Positions 40,201-51,990 of a stretch of DNA of 64,000 nucleotides are shown piece by piece. Below the pieces are notes generated by a model. It had not been told where the DNA came from and did no database searches. It worked only from the letters and a program-made list of their open reading frames with translations. The first letter of the stretch is position 1; the number at the start of each line of letters is the position of its first letter. Source of the DNA: Tyto alba (lineage: Eukaryota; Chordata; Aves; Strigiformes; Tytonidae); NCBI RefSeq assembly GCF_018691265.1, contig NW_024881282.1, forward strand, positions 48,341,853 to 48,405,852, written 5' to 3'. Position numbers and translations under genes: made by a program.

Positions 40201-43200
40201 AGTGCTTGCTAGCAAAAAAAAGTATTACCACTGTTAGATCTTTGGAAGCCGGCAATCCAGTGTTCTTTCTAAATGGATGAGGTTAAATGGCATCACACTC
40301 AGATTTTGAATCACTGTATTCTTTCTTCTTGAGCAGGTCTTAGTGAGTCACCTAAGTCATATTGTAAGATTGGGGTTTTTTTCAGTGCACAGAACCAACT
40401 GCCCCCTTCCCCTTTATTAAATTTAAGGTGTCCTTTCAACAGGTATGAAAATTTAAAGAGCTCTTAAGGCATGTTTCATCTCTTAAAAATGACTTAACTG
40501 TCCTTTTCATTTCAGAAGAGCAGCAGTATGCATAGTGCAAAGGAAAGATTAAAAACCTATCAGAATTGCCAGTTGGAAATTTGGTCGTTTGCACTGACTC
40601 AATTTTGGAGGTAGATTATTAATTCTATGAATTTGATTTTCTTCTTTTTGCTGTAGATGTGCATTAAGATGATTCTCTTTCCCTTCAACTCTGTTATTCA
40701 ACAGTAACTGTTTATATTGCTTTGAACTTGAGAAGCCTAGTCACATTTGGATCAAATTGAACTTGGCAGCATGCAGCTAAGGAACAGAAGGATAGTTTGT
40801 ACTCGGGAGCTTACAAACACTGACAGTTACTGGTTGAGATGAGATACAGTAAGAAAAATAAAGATCAGTATCGTCTTTGGTTAGTTACTGTAGTTTCTGT
40901 AAAGGTTGTGTTGGAACCCCATGTGATACCAAAACTCTGATACTGTAGGTCACTTGTAGTCACCTCCTTACACATATCTGCTCTTTTGAAATCTATGGGG
41001 TTTGAGGTTTTTTGCGGGGTTTTTTGAGTATGGTCTGTTCTACATATTCTGACCTTTGACCTTTATAGCTGGGTGATTCAGAGGCTATGTATAGCCATGA
41101 ATGTGGTATTAATTTGAATTTGCTTTAGTGGCTTTGAATCTGTCCATTGTCAAGGAATGTACTGAGAAAGATTTGATCACTTACGAGTAGGACAGTCATC
41201 CTATTTCTCCAGGTGTCTAACTCCAGCAAAGATGAGGGAGAGACTGAAGGTGAGAAGAGAGGGTGACTTTCCTTAAGCAGAGGATTGTGTAGTCTTTTGG
41301 ACAGTATTGGAAAAATGCTCTTTGTACATCCCCCAGCAATAGAGACTTTTTTGACATAAATGTTATTGTAACATAAGTGATACATGCTTTAATGCCTGAG
41401 ATAGTTGCTTGGTGTTCATATTAAAACTGCAAATTGTTTATAAACTTTTAGTAAGCAAAATGTTTTACAATGACTGTCTGACCATGTACATATTCTGAAA
41501 CTGTGACAAGCTTGAATCTTGCTTGTGTTTGCTTAAGTCAGCTCAGAGAGGAGCCATGTAGGAAATCAGCTACAGTAGCTTTTGATGTGGCAGTGAACAA
41601 TCTGCACGATGGTGCCTGTGTCTCCAAGCAAAGGCACTGCAGTTTCTGAGATACAGAAACTTTATACTAGTTTAAGCTAATTTTTTACTTTATTTGCAGT
41701 AGGTAAATAGCACTCATTTGGTCACATGTAGTTTATCTAGCAGTTGGCAATTCATTGAGCTGCAATAGTATGCTTACTTGAAATCATTTGTATATAATAT
41801 CAGAGTAGTTCTCTGAAGCTTTATTCCTTATGAAGTCGATTGTATTCTTGACCTGCACATGAGGCTTAAAATATTTCTGTATCTATGATCGCATTATAAC
41901 CAAAATGTTTAGTGGGTTTCATCACCGAAGGTAGCATTCTGCATCATTTGAAGTATTAAGATAGACTTTCAGCATCCTTTTATTGAGGCTTTTTCAGCAC
42001 AATGAATTTGTTCTTATATGCTTAAAGTATTTTTCATAGGCTTGAAATAGCAAGTGTCCTTTTTTTTTTTTCCTTTTTGATGCTTTGACTCTGTATCTGA
42101 CAGTCATGTCAAGGGGAAAAGAGAAAAATGTTCCTTTTAGAAAAAGCAAGGTTGGATTTTGTTTTGGAAAGTTCCACTCAGAGGAAATCCAGATCTGTTT
42201 CGTGTCTCAGAATGGCAACTGATTCCACTTTGGCATCAGAAATGGAAGGAATTGTTCTGCCACCTATCCATCTTGTCTGTGGAAACATCTCTGCTGACTT
42301 ATCTTACTTTTTCACTTCAGAAAAACCTTTAACAACAACATTGCTTTTCCTTTTGCCTTGGCTTGACTCCCTTCACTTCCTGCAGTAGTTTCCAGTCGGT
42401 GTTGGGTGAGTCTGTAGCTGTAAACATAGTCCATGCTTGCACAGACTGTTATGGTTGGAACAGAGATGGGTTAAAAAGTGGCCCTTGGCTGTGCTTTACC
42501 ACTGCTATGCCAGACCTGCAAGGAGAAAGGCAGGTGCCAAGTCCCGTAGCCTGGCTCAGTTTAAATGATCTGCATTTTGAGTGTGTCTGTTTAAAACAAT
42601 TTGCAATAGCAGAAGTCCCACTGACAGAAGAGGGTTAGGAAGCACCTGCAGAGACAGGCCTGCGGGCGGGTCAGAAAGGCATCAGCTCAGGTGGGGAAGG
42701 AGGAGGCAAGGACCAGGTGTGGAGGACTCCTTTCAGCTGTGTCTAGGAGGGTTTGTCACACTGCAGCTTCATACAGCTGCCAAAAGGAGAGATAAGAAAC
42801 TACAGGGAGTACCAGCTGGCCTCTCACCACAGTTCAGAACAACTGTTTTGTTTTGGTTTTTTTTTTTTTTTTCCCTCTAAGATATTAATAGGAGTAGCTG
42901 GGCTTCTAATGCAAACCTCTAGATGAAAGTGAGTGAACTAGATATATGGGGGGATGTGTGTGTGAGGCTATTAGTAGTACATTTGCAGTTGTGAAAGGAA
43001 ACTTCTAATGCTGTTACAAGAAAGGCAGGATTCCCTGACTTTCAGTTATTACATTTGCCATGTTGCTTGCTTAAATCTTATTTAGCTTATCATCGTGGGC
43101 AGGAAAAATGCAAGGCCCAAATAGCACATGTGCCCTTAAGTCACAGGGCAGAGTTCTGAAAGGAAAACAGTTTGCAATGTGTCTAACCACCTTGAGTGCA

Positions 43201-44746
43201 TCTTTTTCTTCAAACAAAGGCTGTCATTGACCAATTTAACCTTGTATAATGTCCTGTAAGGTTGGTTTGGCATCTGCTTGGTTTTGCTTGTTGGTACTGC
43301 AGCATCTTGAAATGTAAAAATAAAATGCTAGATTTGGCCATGTAAAGGTTTGATTCACTCATAGGTGAAGGAATAGGCATTTTTACTGTTAAGACCAACA
43401 ACTTACTTGAATCATGGGCGCAATCTTGCAAAATATAAATCATGAAGACTGTGATAGGTTGGGACTTAAGCTTTTTGAGAGGATGTAGAGTTTTAGTACA
43501 TGGAGGTGACTTCCGTACTCCTTCATTTTTATCAGGGCAGGTTTGTCTGTGGGACATCTATTTAAGGTAGTAATTATTAAAGTTGCAATGGGTATTCAGA
43601 AGTTTGCTATACTTCTCTTGGTATTCATCGCCATTTATCACTCTCAAAAGATATCTGAGGTATCTGGACTGTGCTTCTACTTCAGAAGTTTTTTTTAGAT
43701 GAGAGATGTTTTCAAGTCTTGTTTTTAAGCACTGCAACATTCCTAGTTTTTTTGATGGTTTATTTTTTTTTTTGTTTCCCCCCACCCCCTTCTGAAAACA
43801 GCAACACAGAAATAGAGGAAACAGCTTTCTTTGCATGTGGACTGTTTATTCAGGAAATTAGAAGGCAGGTGATGAAACTCAGGGTGGAAGGAAGCGTTTC
43901 ATAAGGGTGGATTTGGTGGCTGATAGCATTTAAGTGATCACAGTATACTCAGGAGACACACATGAGGCAGCTGAGTCCAGCGTGGTTATACTTGTAGCAG
44001 ACTTTTGAGCATTCAGACAATGCAATTCAGAGTTAATATAACCATGCAGTTTGTCATCTATGGCTTCCCCTATACTATTACTGGTTTTGTCTAGCTCTTC
44101 TGTTTGGCCTGACTTCACAGCAGAAGGAACTGAAGTTCGAGATTTACTCAGCTCTCAAATTGCTTTTCTAGAATTGCAGAATAAAACCACTTCCTAGTTC
44201 TTCTTCCAAGTTCTTGTTAGCATGTGTAAGATGCTTAGTTTGAGAGTTGAGGAAAATTTATGGTTTCTTTGTTTACCAGATCTTTTGCCAAATTGTTTAC
44301 TAGTAACTCAGCTTCAGTTCCTGCTTTCTCACAACTGGTCTGAATAAACACGGGGTCCTTGGCATGCAGTGACACTGTGCTATGTGCAAGAAGCTGGCCT
44401 GATCTGTAGCTTGTTAATGAAGTGTACTTGGTGTGTGGACTCATTAACTGAGAGAGACGATCTGTTGCCTCACACTACAACCAGGATCTGTACTTCCTCT
44501 GGTGCACTGGATTCAAAGAGCCTTCAAAGAAATATATGTCCCCATATTGTCTTCTGTGCTATTGCTGCTCCCCTGCTGCATGGAGCAATGTGAAAGTGCC
44601 TTCACTCTATCGTATGACTGCTGAATGATACTTATATTATTTGAGAGCTTTGGTTTGATCACCCTAGTTAAAATTAGGATGTAGATTTCCTTTAATCTCT
44701 TAAAAGTGCTCCTATCCCTGTTAGCTCTTACTTTTTATGAAACTTG

Positions 44747-44751
<5 letters not shown>

Positions 44752-44781
<30 letters not shown>
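44752..44781. repeat. T30 tract
   Basis: Thirty T about 70 bases upstream of the sense CR1 fragment in intron 2. It is not part of CR1 structure. Confidence 0.9.
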
Positions 44782-44849
44782 CTCTAAGCACTTAGCCTTC
44801 TCCAGAGTATTACCTTAACTTCCTTATCGACCTTATGGAATGGAATGCA

Positions 44850-45526
44850 CTGATAACCACACCTGAGAACTGCTTACCTAGGGGTTACCTGGTGATCCTG
44901 ATGGGCAGCAAGTTGAGCGTGAGCCAGCAACATGCCCTTGCCGCAAAGAAGGTGAATGGTATCCTTGGTTGCATTAGACAAAGCATTGCCTGCAGGTTAA
45001 GGGTAGTGATCTTTCCCCTCTGCTCAGCACTGGTGAGGCCACACCTTGAGTCCTGGGTCCAGTTCTGGACTCCCCAGTACAAGAGAGACATGGACATACT
45101 GGAGAGACTCCAGTGAAGGGCCATGAAGGTGATCAAGGGGCTGGATCATCTCTTATATGAGGAAAAGCTAAGAGAGCTGGGACTGCTGAGATTTGGAGAA
45201 GAGAAGTCTCAGGGGGATATCATCAATGTGTATAAATACTGAAGAGAGGGTGTAAAGGTGACAGACCCAGGATCTTTCCAGTGGTGCCCAGCAACAGGAG
45301 AAGAGGCAATGGGCACAAACTGAAACAGGAGGTTCCTTCTGAGCATCAGAAAATACTTTTTTACTGTGAGGATGAGAGAGCACTGGCACAGGTTGCCCAG
45401 TGAGGTTGTGGAGTCTTCATCCTTGGAGATATTCAAAAGCCCTCTAGATGCCCTCCCACAAAAAGGGGGTTGGACAAGATGACCTCCAGAGGTCCCTTCC
45501 TACCTCAACCGTTTTGTGATTCCCTG
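44850..45526 (+). mobile_element. CR1 LINE fragment, 3' end, sense strand
   Basis: A 5'-truncated copy of the avian non-LTR retrotransposon CR1, inside OSBPL8 intron 2. The + strand still encodes recognisable C-terminal reverse-transcriptase ORF sequence (AKKVNGILGCIRQSI, ALVRPHLESWVQFWTPQYKR) up to a stop at 45114-45116. Further matching segments follow after that stop, including ELGLLRFGEEKSQGDIINVY and EVVESSSLEIFKSPLDALP. The 3' UTR has the typical TTGGACAAGATGACCTCCAG block and ends GTTTTGTGATTCCCTG, like the CR1 8-mer tail. Stop codons show it is inactive. The left edge is approximate. Confidence 0.93.
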
Positions 45527-48500
45527 TGAAATCGTATGTCTCTGGTATTGTTGTGACTCTGCTTTCCAGCAAGGACCTGGGTGAATTTTTACCCTTCCTG
45601 ACACCAGTATAAACAACTAGGTTTTCTTTCTCCTAGTATGCCTCACTTATGTGACTTGTTGCTACCATGATCTTTCAAGTCAATGTATTATGCCTGTGTC
45701 ATCATAAAGAAATTTACAATATTCTCTTATCTGATACCCATATTGGACAATTTAAGTGCATTAACTTATTTTAGGCCTTAAGAAAACAGGCAGCCCACAG
45801 AGCTTAGCAAATCAGTTTGGAGGTCAGAGCCCTGGAAAATGCTTCCCCTTTGGAAATGCCAGATCAGCATGCACTAGCCATTTCACCATGCGCTTGGTGC
45901 AGCCGTTAGCAGGTCACAGATGAGGCTGTACCTCTCCTGTGAGGTATGATGCAGGAGTGTAAGAGGGTATGCTGATACTATAACAGATCACAAAACAGTA
46001 TCACAGTGCAAATGCCATATCTAATGACCGTAGTTGATAGTACTTAGGGAGAAAGCTAAAACCTGCCTATATAATACAGTATGCAGGTGTTCAAGTAACT
46101 TGGTCCATAGATTAAACAGAAAACGTATTAGATTCAGGGGTCATCTCTACCGCTTTTACTTTGTGGCTGCACCTTGGCTGAAATTCAGGAACTTGTGTGG
46201 GGGGCAGTGAGGTTACAGGAGGTAGTACGGCAAGCATCTCAGCCATGAGATCAGGCGAAGACCCTTGGTGAAATTCTCCAAATTTAGTGAAGTGCTTGAA
46301 CTGAAGATAATCTGTGGGAGAAGAAGAGTCATTTTGTGAATTGAATGATGTTAGAAACATAGCACCGGTGGGGTATTACTGCCATGGAATCAGGGCTAAA
46401 CTCTTTAATATTCCTTGAACAATTTAAACACTTGGTGAGGAACTTTTTATGCTTGAGGAAAAAAGGGCTTGTCTTTCCTAATAACTCCTTTATTCAGTTA
46501 AATGAACATATCCCCTGCAATAAATACACATATAATCTGGTTAATATACCAAATATATAAGTCAATACAGAACACTGCCAAATCCACTTCACTGATCTCT
46601 AAAGGTGTGAACAAAGGCTTGCTGCCATAGAGACTTCTGACATGGCCAAGGCACCTGACGTGCTGCTTTTGCTCTGTGCTCTGCATAACTGTAAGAGAAT
46701 ATCACATAACGTTATAGTGCTGAGGCATACTTCTATGGCTTTTGAGGTTTATTTTTTTTTAATGGGTGGGAGTTGGGAAGAGGCAAGAAGCCACATAAGA
46801 CATCTGCGTAAACATGTGTATAGATAGAAAAGATCCTGTTCACGTAGAGTAGTACCTTTCATTGATGCGTGCTGTCCTTTGCTTCTGTGGGAGACCCAAG
46901 CAGGATTTACTATTCTCAAGGTGCAGCTAACTGAAAATCAGATTGCTAGAAAAACTACCAGGGCTGAAGCAATCTGTTAAAGCAAATTAAGATGAAATAC
47001 AGATGTTAACCAGACAAGTTGTTGATTGTGTGATAAGTGGGATGCATTTCCCTTCTGCTTTAAATATATGTTTCTGGGCAGATCACCCTAGATCTTCTTC
47101 ACAATTGGAGAGAAGTAGCTTACTTTGAGGCATGATTTTTCTGATCGGTACAGCTGCTTTGTAAGTGCCAGTTTGTATCCATTGTCTAGAAAAAAAACAT
47201 AGGTTAGCTGGGATACCATCATATCATTCTTTTCAAATAATTTCTGTTTGTGTGTGCCCTTTTGCACATTTAAGCTCTTAAGAGTTGTGATTGTGAAGTA
47301 GGAACATCTGTTAATTAAAGCCTCAAACCAACCAAACTGCAAACACTTGTGAATGTGGAGAGAGCAGCAAAGGTATGACATAAGTCCCCCAAACAGTAAA
47401 AAGATGGTGATTTAAAATTGAGGTCAGGTCTTCAAATGTAATGGTCGGGTTAGCTGAAGTAGAAAAGAGTTCATTTGTGGAAGCACCCCTCGTAATAACC
47501 TGGCAGCATTTACAAATACATAAATTCCCCTTCCCTACATTGATTGGAAAGTTGTTTCAAAGACTTGGTGCTTGGATAGTTGAAAGCATTTGTAATTTTA
47601 AAAATAAATCTGTTCTCCAAGTTCATACTTACTTGACTTTTTGGCAATATCTTTTTGCCTTGCCTTGCTTTCTGTGGTATTTATTTTGGCATATTTCAGA
47701 AGCAATGTTGTTCACTTTCAGCCTTCATTTTGCCAAGAAAAATAAGCCAAGCTGGCTGTCTACTCATAAACTAAACAATGTGGGGGAAGGTAGTCCTTAA
47801 CCATTTCTGCACCTGCTTTACTCTGCATGTCTGTTCAAGCATGAGCAGACAGAATTTTCTCCCTTCTCCTCCCAAATAATTTCTGTGCAGGTTTTGGGGA
47901 CCTGCTGGATTATGGGGATGTTTCCTGGGGACCACGGGTGACCATGAAGATGTTAGGGTGCCTGTCTGACGATACTCTTGAGACTGAGATGAGGAGGATG
48001 TAGTGGCTGTGGCCATGTGAATAAATGGAGGAGCAGAATATACCAGGAGTGTTGACAATAAAAATTATGAGTTTAAAAACGTCTGTTAAAAATAGAGATG
48101 GGTTTAAAACTGTTTTAGGGTGAATGTTCCTGTGTCAGGAAGGACCTGTATGTTTGGGTATCTGAGTATGGTTGCAAGTTTGTGTAACTAAAAAGCTATC
48201 TGGTTTAAATGTCAGTGTATAATCTGTTTGCAATGCCGCTGATTTTTCATCCTATTTAAGAGAGTTTAGTATTTCTATAAATTGAATATGTATGCAGCCT
48301 GGTGTTGCTGAATTGCCTGCTAATAATAGAACATAAAATGGGTGTTGGGGGAGAGATGAAAAGGAGCAGTCTCCAAGAGACATTACCCAATTCTGCATCC
48401 CCATGCTGCTGTGTGGAAGGTGCATGTCGCAGTGCCTGCTACCCTGGGAAATAAAGCTTCTGGGGAAAATTCCTCTCTCTGTGGTAATGCCATCTTTCAT

Positions 48501-50303
48501 TTTATTAATGCAAATTAATCACTTGTAGTCATCTCCCTTCAGATGTCTCCTGTTTCTTGTTTGCACAAAAACATCTAACCATAAGCTTCCCAGTTGTTAT
48601 ATGCCACCTTGATAATTAGTCAGGTGTTTGAGTAAGATCCTCATCAGTCCTTTGAAGGGATTCATAGGGAACTACAAACTTTGCAGTTTCTTTAGCATCC
48701 AGTCTTTTTGTTAAACTTTTTATTAATGCTTCCTTTTGTGTTGTAGTGGCATATGTTATGGTAATTTGCTATAGTGTGTTAATTCTGTATGTTCTTTATA
48801 AGGGATTTTTAGTTCTAATATGCTTTATTTAATACAGGAGCAAAATATATGATAATAAAAACATTGAAAGCAGTTGAACAAATGGTTGTTCTTTATATTG
48901 AGATTTGTTTTCATTAGTGTGCATTTCCCGAGGCAGGTTTGGCATTGCAAGATTTTGTTGTGTACTCCCATGGCCCTCTCCTTGCCCTTCTGCCCTCCAG
49001 CACCTGGGATGCACTTCAGGCTCCTTGGAGGGGCTGTGATGCTTCCTCCAACCTCACCCCTGTGTCCTCAGTTAATATTTCTGCTGAAGCTTGAGCTGAA
49101 GCCATAGTTTGATGTATACCTTAAGCAGAATGTGCTAACAACACAGCTTTAAAAAAAAACAAAAGTCACCATCTCCATGCTACCACTGCTCTTGCACAAG
49201 TGTTGGTTTAGCAATCTGGTTTGTAATTTAGCTGCTTCCTGCCCTCTTACCCCACCTAAGACACAAAAGGGGTGGGAGTGTGGGGGGGAAGTCCTTCAGC
49301 TAATTCTCTGATCAAACACTTACTCTGGCTGAGGGAAAGGCCGCGTGAGCATGGCTCTGTGTAGGGTGTTCTGCCTGCTGGATATTGGCTTTACTGTTTT
49401 GAGCAGGCCAGTTTACAGGTGTCATGTCCACTTGTATGTTTTGCTGGTGGGAGCCTTGGAGAGAGAAGCAGAGCAATGGGCTCTAGATGGGCATCTCTAG
49501 GCGTCCCATTTTGACCAGATTCCCTCTACTAAATGAAGGAACAGTTAAGGCATGTTTTTTCCACTTGAGTTTTACTCGATTCCAGACTGTTTTCTTCTCT
49601 CACTGATAACTTTAAATGTGGTGTCAATACTAAGGTTTACTGTAACTTTCGTTCTCTAGCAAAAAAAGTAAATGGGAAATGTGTCGAGAATAAGGCATTG
49701 CTTTCTGGCTGTGTGTGGTGACCGCTGGCTGAGGGCCTGCTCTGCCACAGAGGGTGCTGGTTTGCATGAATGATTTAATTTCTCTGTGTCTGTTAACACA
49801 AAGCAAATCGTGGCTGTTTCTGGAGTTATGCTGGGAAGCCTTAAACTCTGACCACGCCAGAATAATTTATGTGTATCCACACAGCCTGTGTGCACATGCC
49901 TGTGGGAGGGGAGCCGTGTGCTGCTGGGGACTCTGGAAGGAGGAAAAATACAGAGCAAAACCTGTGGTTTTCTTTCTTTTATTTATTCATCTTTTTTTGT
50001 TTGTGTTCTTCCAGTATAACTCTTCCTTACTTGATGCAAGCATGGTTAAAAGTAAATGCTTCTGCAAGTAGCTTTTATTTTGGCCGTTTTATTTGAAACT
50101 ATCCTTTCCCTTCATTCCTAAAAACGTTGATTTTTACGAGTGAATGTTTTGCAAGGAACAGTAATATACACAGTTTACAATAGGAAACTACTTACCCTCT
50201 TAAAAGATAGAGGAGGGAGAAGGTGTAGCTTTTTTATATATATCAGCCATTGGAAGTGAATTATTGTATTTTTCTTTCCTCCTCCAGGATCTCGAGTAGC
50301 AAG

Positions 50304-50318
50304 ATGGCAGAACTCTGA
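50304..50318 (+). promoter_or_regulatory. OSBPL8: Minimal upstream ORF (MAEL, stop) in OSBPL8 5' UTR
   Basis: ATG GCA GAA CTC TGA lies wholly in exon 3. Its start has A at -3 and G at +4, a strong Kozak context. Its stop is 29 nt before the main ATG, and it is out of frame with it. Such short uORFs usually lower main-ORF translation or make it depend on leaky scanning or reinitiation. Function here is inferred. The surrounding AAGATGGC also resembles a YY1 core. Confidence 0.6.
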
Positions 50319-50347
50319 CAGAGACACAGACGATACGCCCTTTCAGC

Positions 50348-50389
50348 ATGGAGACCATTCCGGTTGATGGGGAACTTGATAGAAATTCA
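50348..50389 (+). CDS. OSBPL8: ORP8 coding segment 1 (residues 1-14, initiator)
   Basis: This segment starts the long form of oxysterol-binding protein-related protein 8 and encodes METIPVDGELDRNS. Human ORP8 long form, from memory, begins with 14 residues of the same length and pattern (ME..., DGE, DR, final S), about 8 of 14 identical. The ATG has A at -3 and G at +4. It is the only ATG in this exon in frame with the downstream ORP8-like sequence. The segment ends exactly at the donor GTGAGT, phase 0. The N-terminus of ORP8 is a low-complexity region before the PH domain, so weak conservation here is expected. It is acidic overall, with Glu and Asp at positions 2, 7, 9 and 11. Confidence 0.9.
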
Positions 50390-51959
50390 GTGAGTAACTT
50401 AAATGTGGCTTCATGTAATCAGATGAACATGAAGATGCTTTTGCAGGGAGAGTATTAAATGGCTTGAATATGTTCTAATTTGGTTTGAACTGATACTTTT
50501 CTGGTGAATGCATTTGGAATATCATGTAGTATCACCCATCATTTGCTAGATTCTCATGGTAGGAGAGCTGGATGTCAAGAAACATTCAGTTCTTGGGTTT
50601 GATCCTTGGTGTCTCAGAGTCCCAAAAGGGAAAGGTATTCCTTTCAGTCTTACTTTACTAGTTAGTGACTATGGACAAAAGAAGAAATACTGTATTTCTT
50701 GGTGGAGTGAGGAGCAGAAAAGGCAGAATTAGTGATAATTATATATTCTCAGAGTTATTTGAGGTGTAAGAGTTGATAATCTCTTATGATTATAAAATTT
50801 CTGAAGTAGTGAAAATACCAGTTCTTTCTTTCTAAGCACAATTTAAAACCAGGAAAGGCTATGGGTACTGTGACATTTAAATCATTATCATCATAATATT
50901 AAAATTATTTAAGAACTTAATTTTTCTATTAGCAGTGTTATGTGGAAGCACTCTTAATAGCTGAAGTAGAAAATGTTTTTAGTATCCAAAGCTGCTTTCT
51001 GATACAAAGCACTGCCTCCCAAAGGCAAAATAGGGTATTTTTTCTGTAACTGAGGTGAAGCTCAAGTATGACACCTCATTAGTGCCAAACTTTATTTGTG
51101 ATGGTTCAGCTACTACATGGACCTATTAACTTGATTAAGTGTTTTATTACTGTTTCTATCTTAGGTGATGAATTTGGAGACAAGATATTTTGCAGTGCTT
51201 TAAGAGAATCCTTGGCTTTTTTCTATAATAAACAAATTCACTGATTTGTTGCACTGCCAGTGCATCTATATCCCAGGAGCAACATACTATGAATATTACT
51301 ATCTTCTAACTGTGCAATAGGATATTTAGAAAAAAAAATAATTTCTGTCAATTCAGTTGCAGTACTCCTTGCTTCCTAACATAAAAAAAGTGTACCAGTT
51401 TACAAAAGACTTTACAGTAACTTGAAATGTGCTAGTTTTCTTTTTGTGATATGCCATCCCAATAGCATGATGTTAAGAAGGTACCTTGAAATGAGGCTCG
51501 ATGTTTTACCAAGTCTGCTTCAGAAGAATGCTAAGTGTAAGGATAGATTTGCCTTTCATCCTATGTGTTTAGTCACCTGAAGTGTCATCTCAGAATAATT
51601 TTTTTTTAACTGATGGTATACTGTCATTGGCTACTCTAAGCATTTCTTACCAAAATATCTAGTGGCATAATTGTCTTAATTGCAGTTACAATGTGACATC
51701 TTATGTGTTGCACTACAGCTGTTAACAACAACACTTTTGAAAGCTTATCTGGGAGTCTAATACAGTTGGTCTGGTGTATACCATAGTAAAAATGGAAACT
51801 GAAATATTAAAAAAAAAAGTATATATTTTAAGACAGATTGGACCCAGTAATTCTGAAGACCTTGAGTGTATGCAAATCCTGACATTTCCCAGAATTTTAA
51901 ATTTTTTGAAGGGTCATATTTGAGATTTTTCTGTATTCCAGATCTTTTGCTGCAATATG

Positions 51960-51990
<31 letters not shown>

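Larger units (their letters stand above)
29821..50287 (+). other. OSBPL8: OSBPL8 intron 2
   Basis: About 20.5 kb, AT-rich. It contains a perfect 17-bp inverted repeat at 34200-34237, T-rich tracts (for example near 31160-31217, 36411-36424 and 42860-42872), a run of 30 T at 44752-44781, and a sense CR1 fragment at about 44850-45526. No protein or RNA gene recognised inside it. Confidence 0.75.
50288..50389 (+). other. OSBPL8: OSBPL8 exon 3 (end of 5' UTR plus first coding segment)
   Basis: The acceptor is TTTCTTTCCTCCTCCAG ending at 50287, and the donor TCA|GTGAGT starts at 50390. The first 60 nt are 5' UTR and carry a five-codon upstream ORF. The last 42 nt encode residues 1-14. The exon ends in phase 0. 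Confidence 0.88.
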
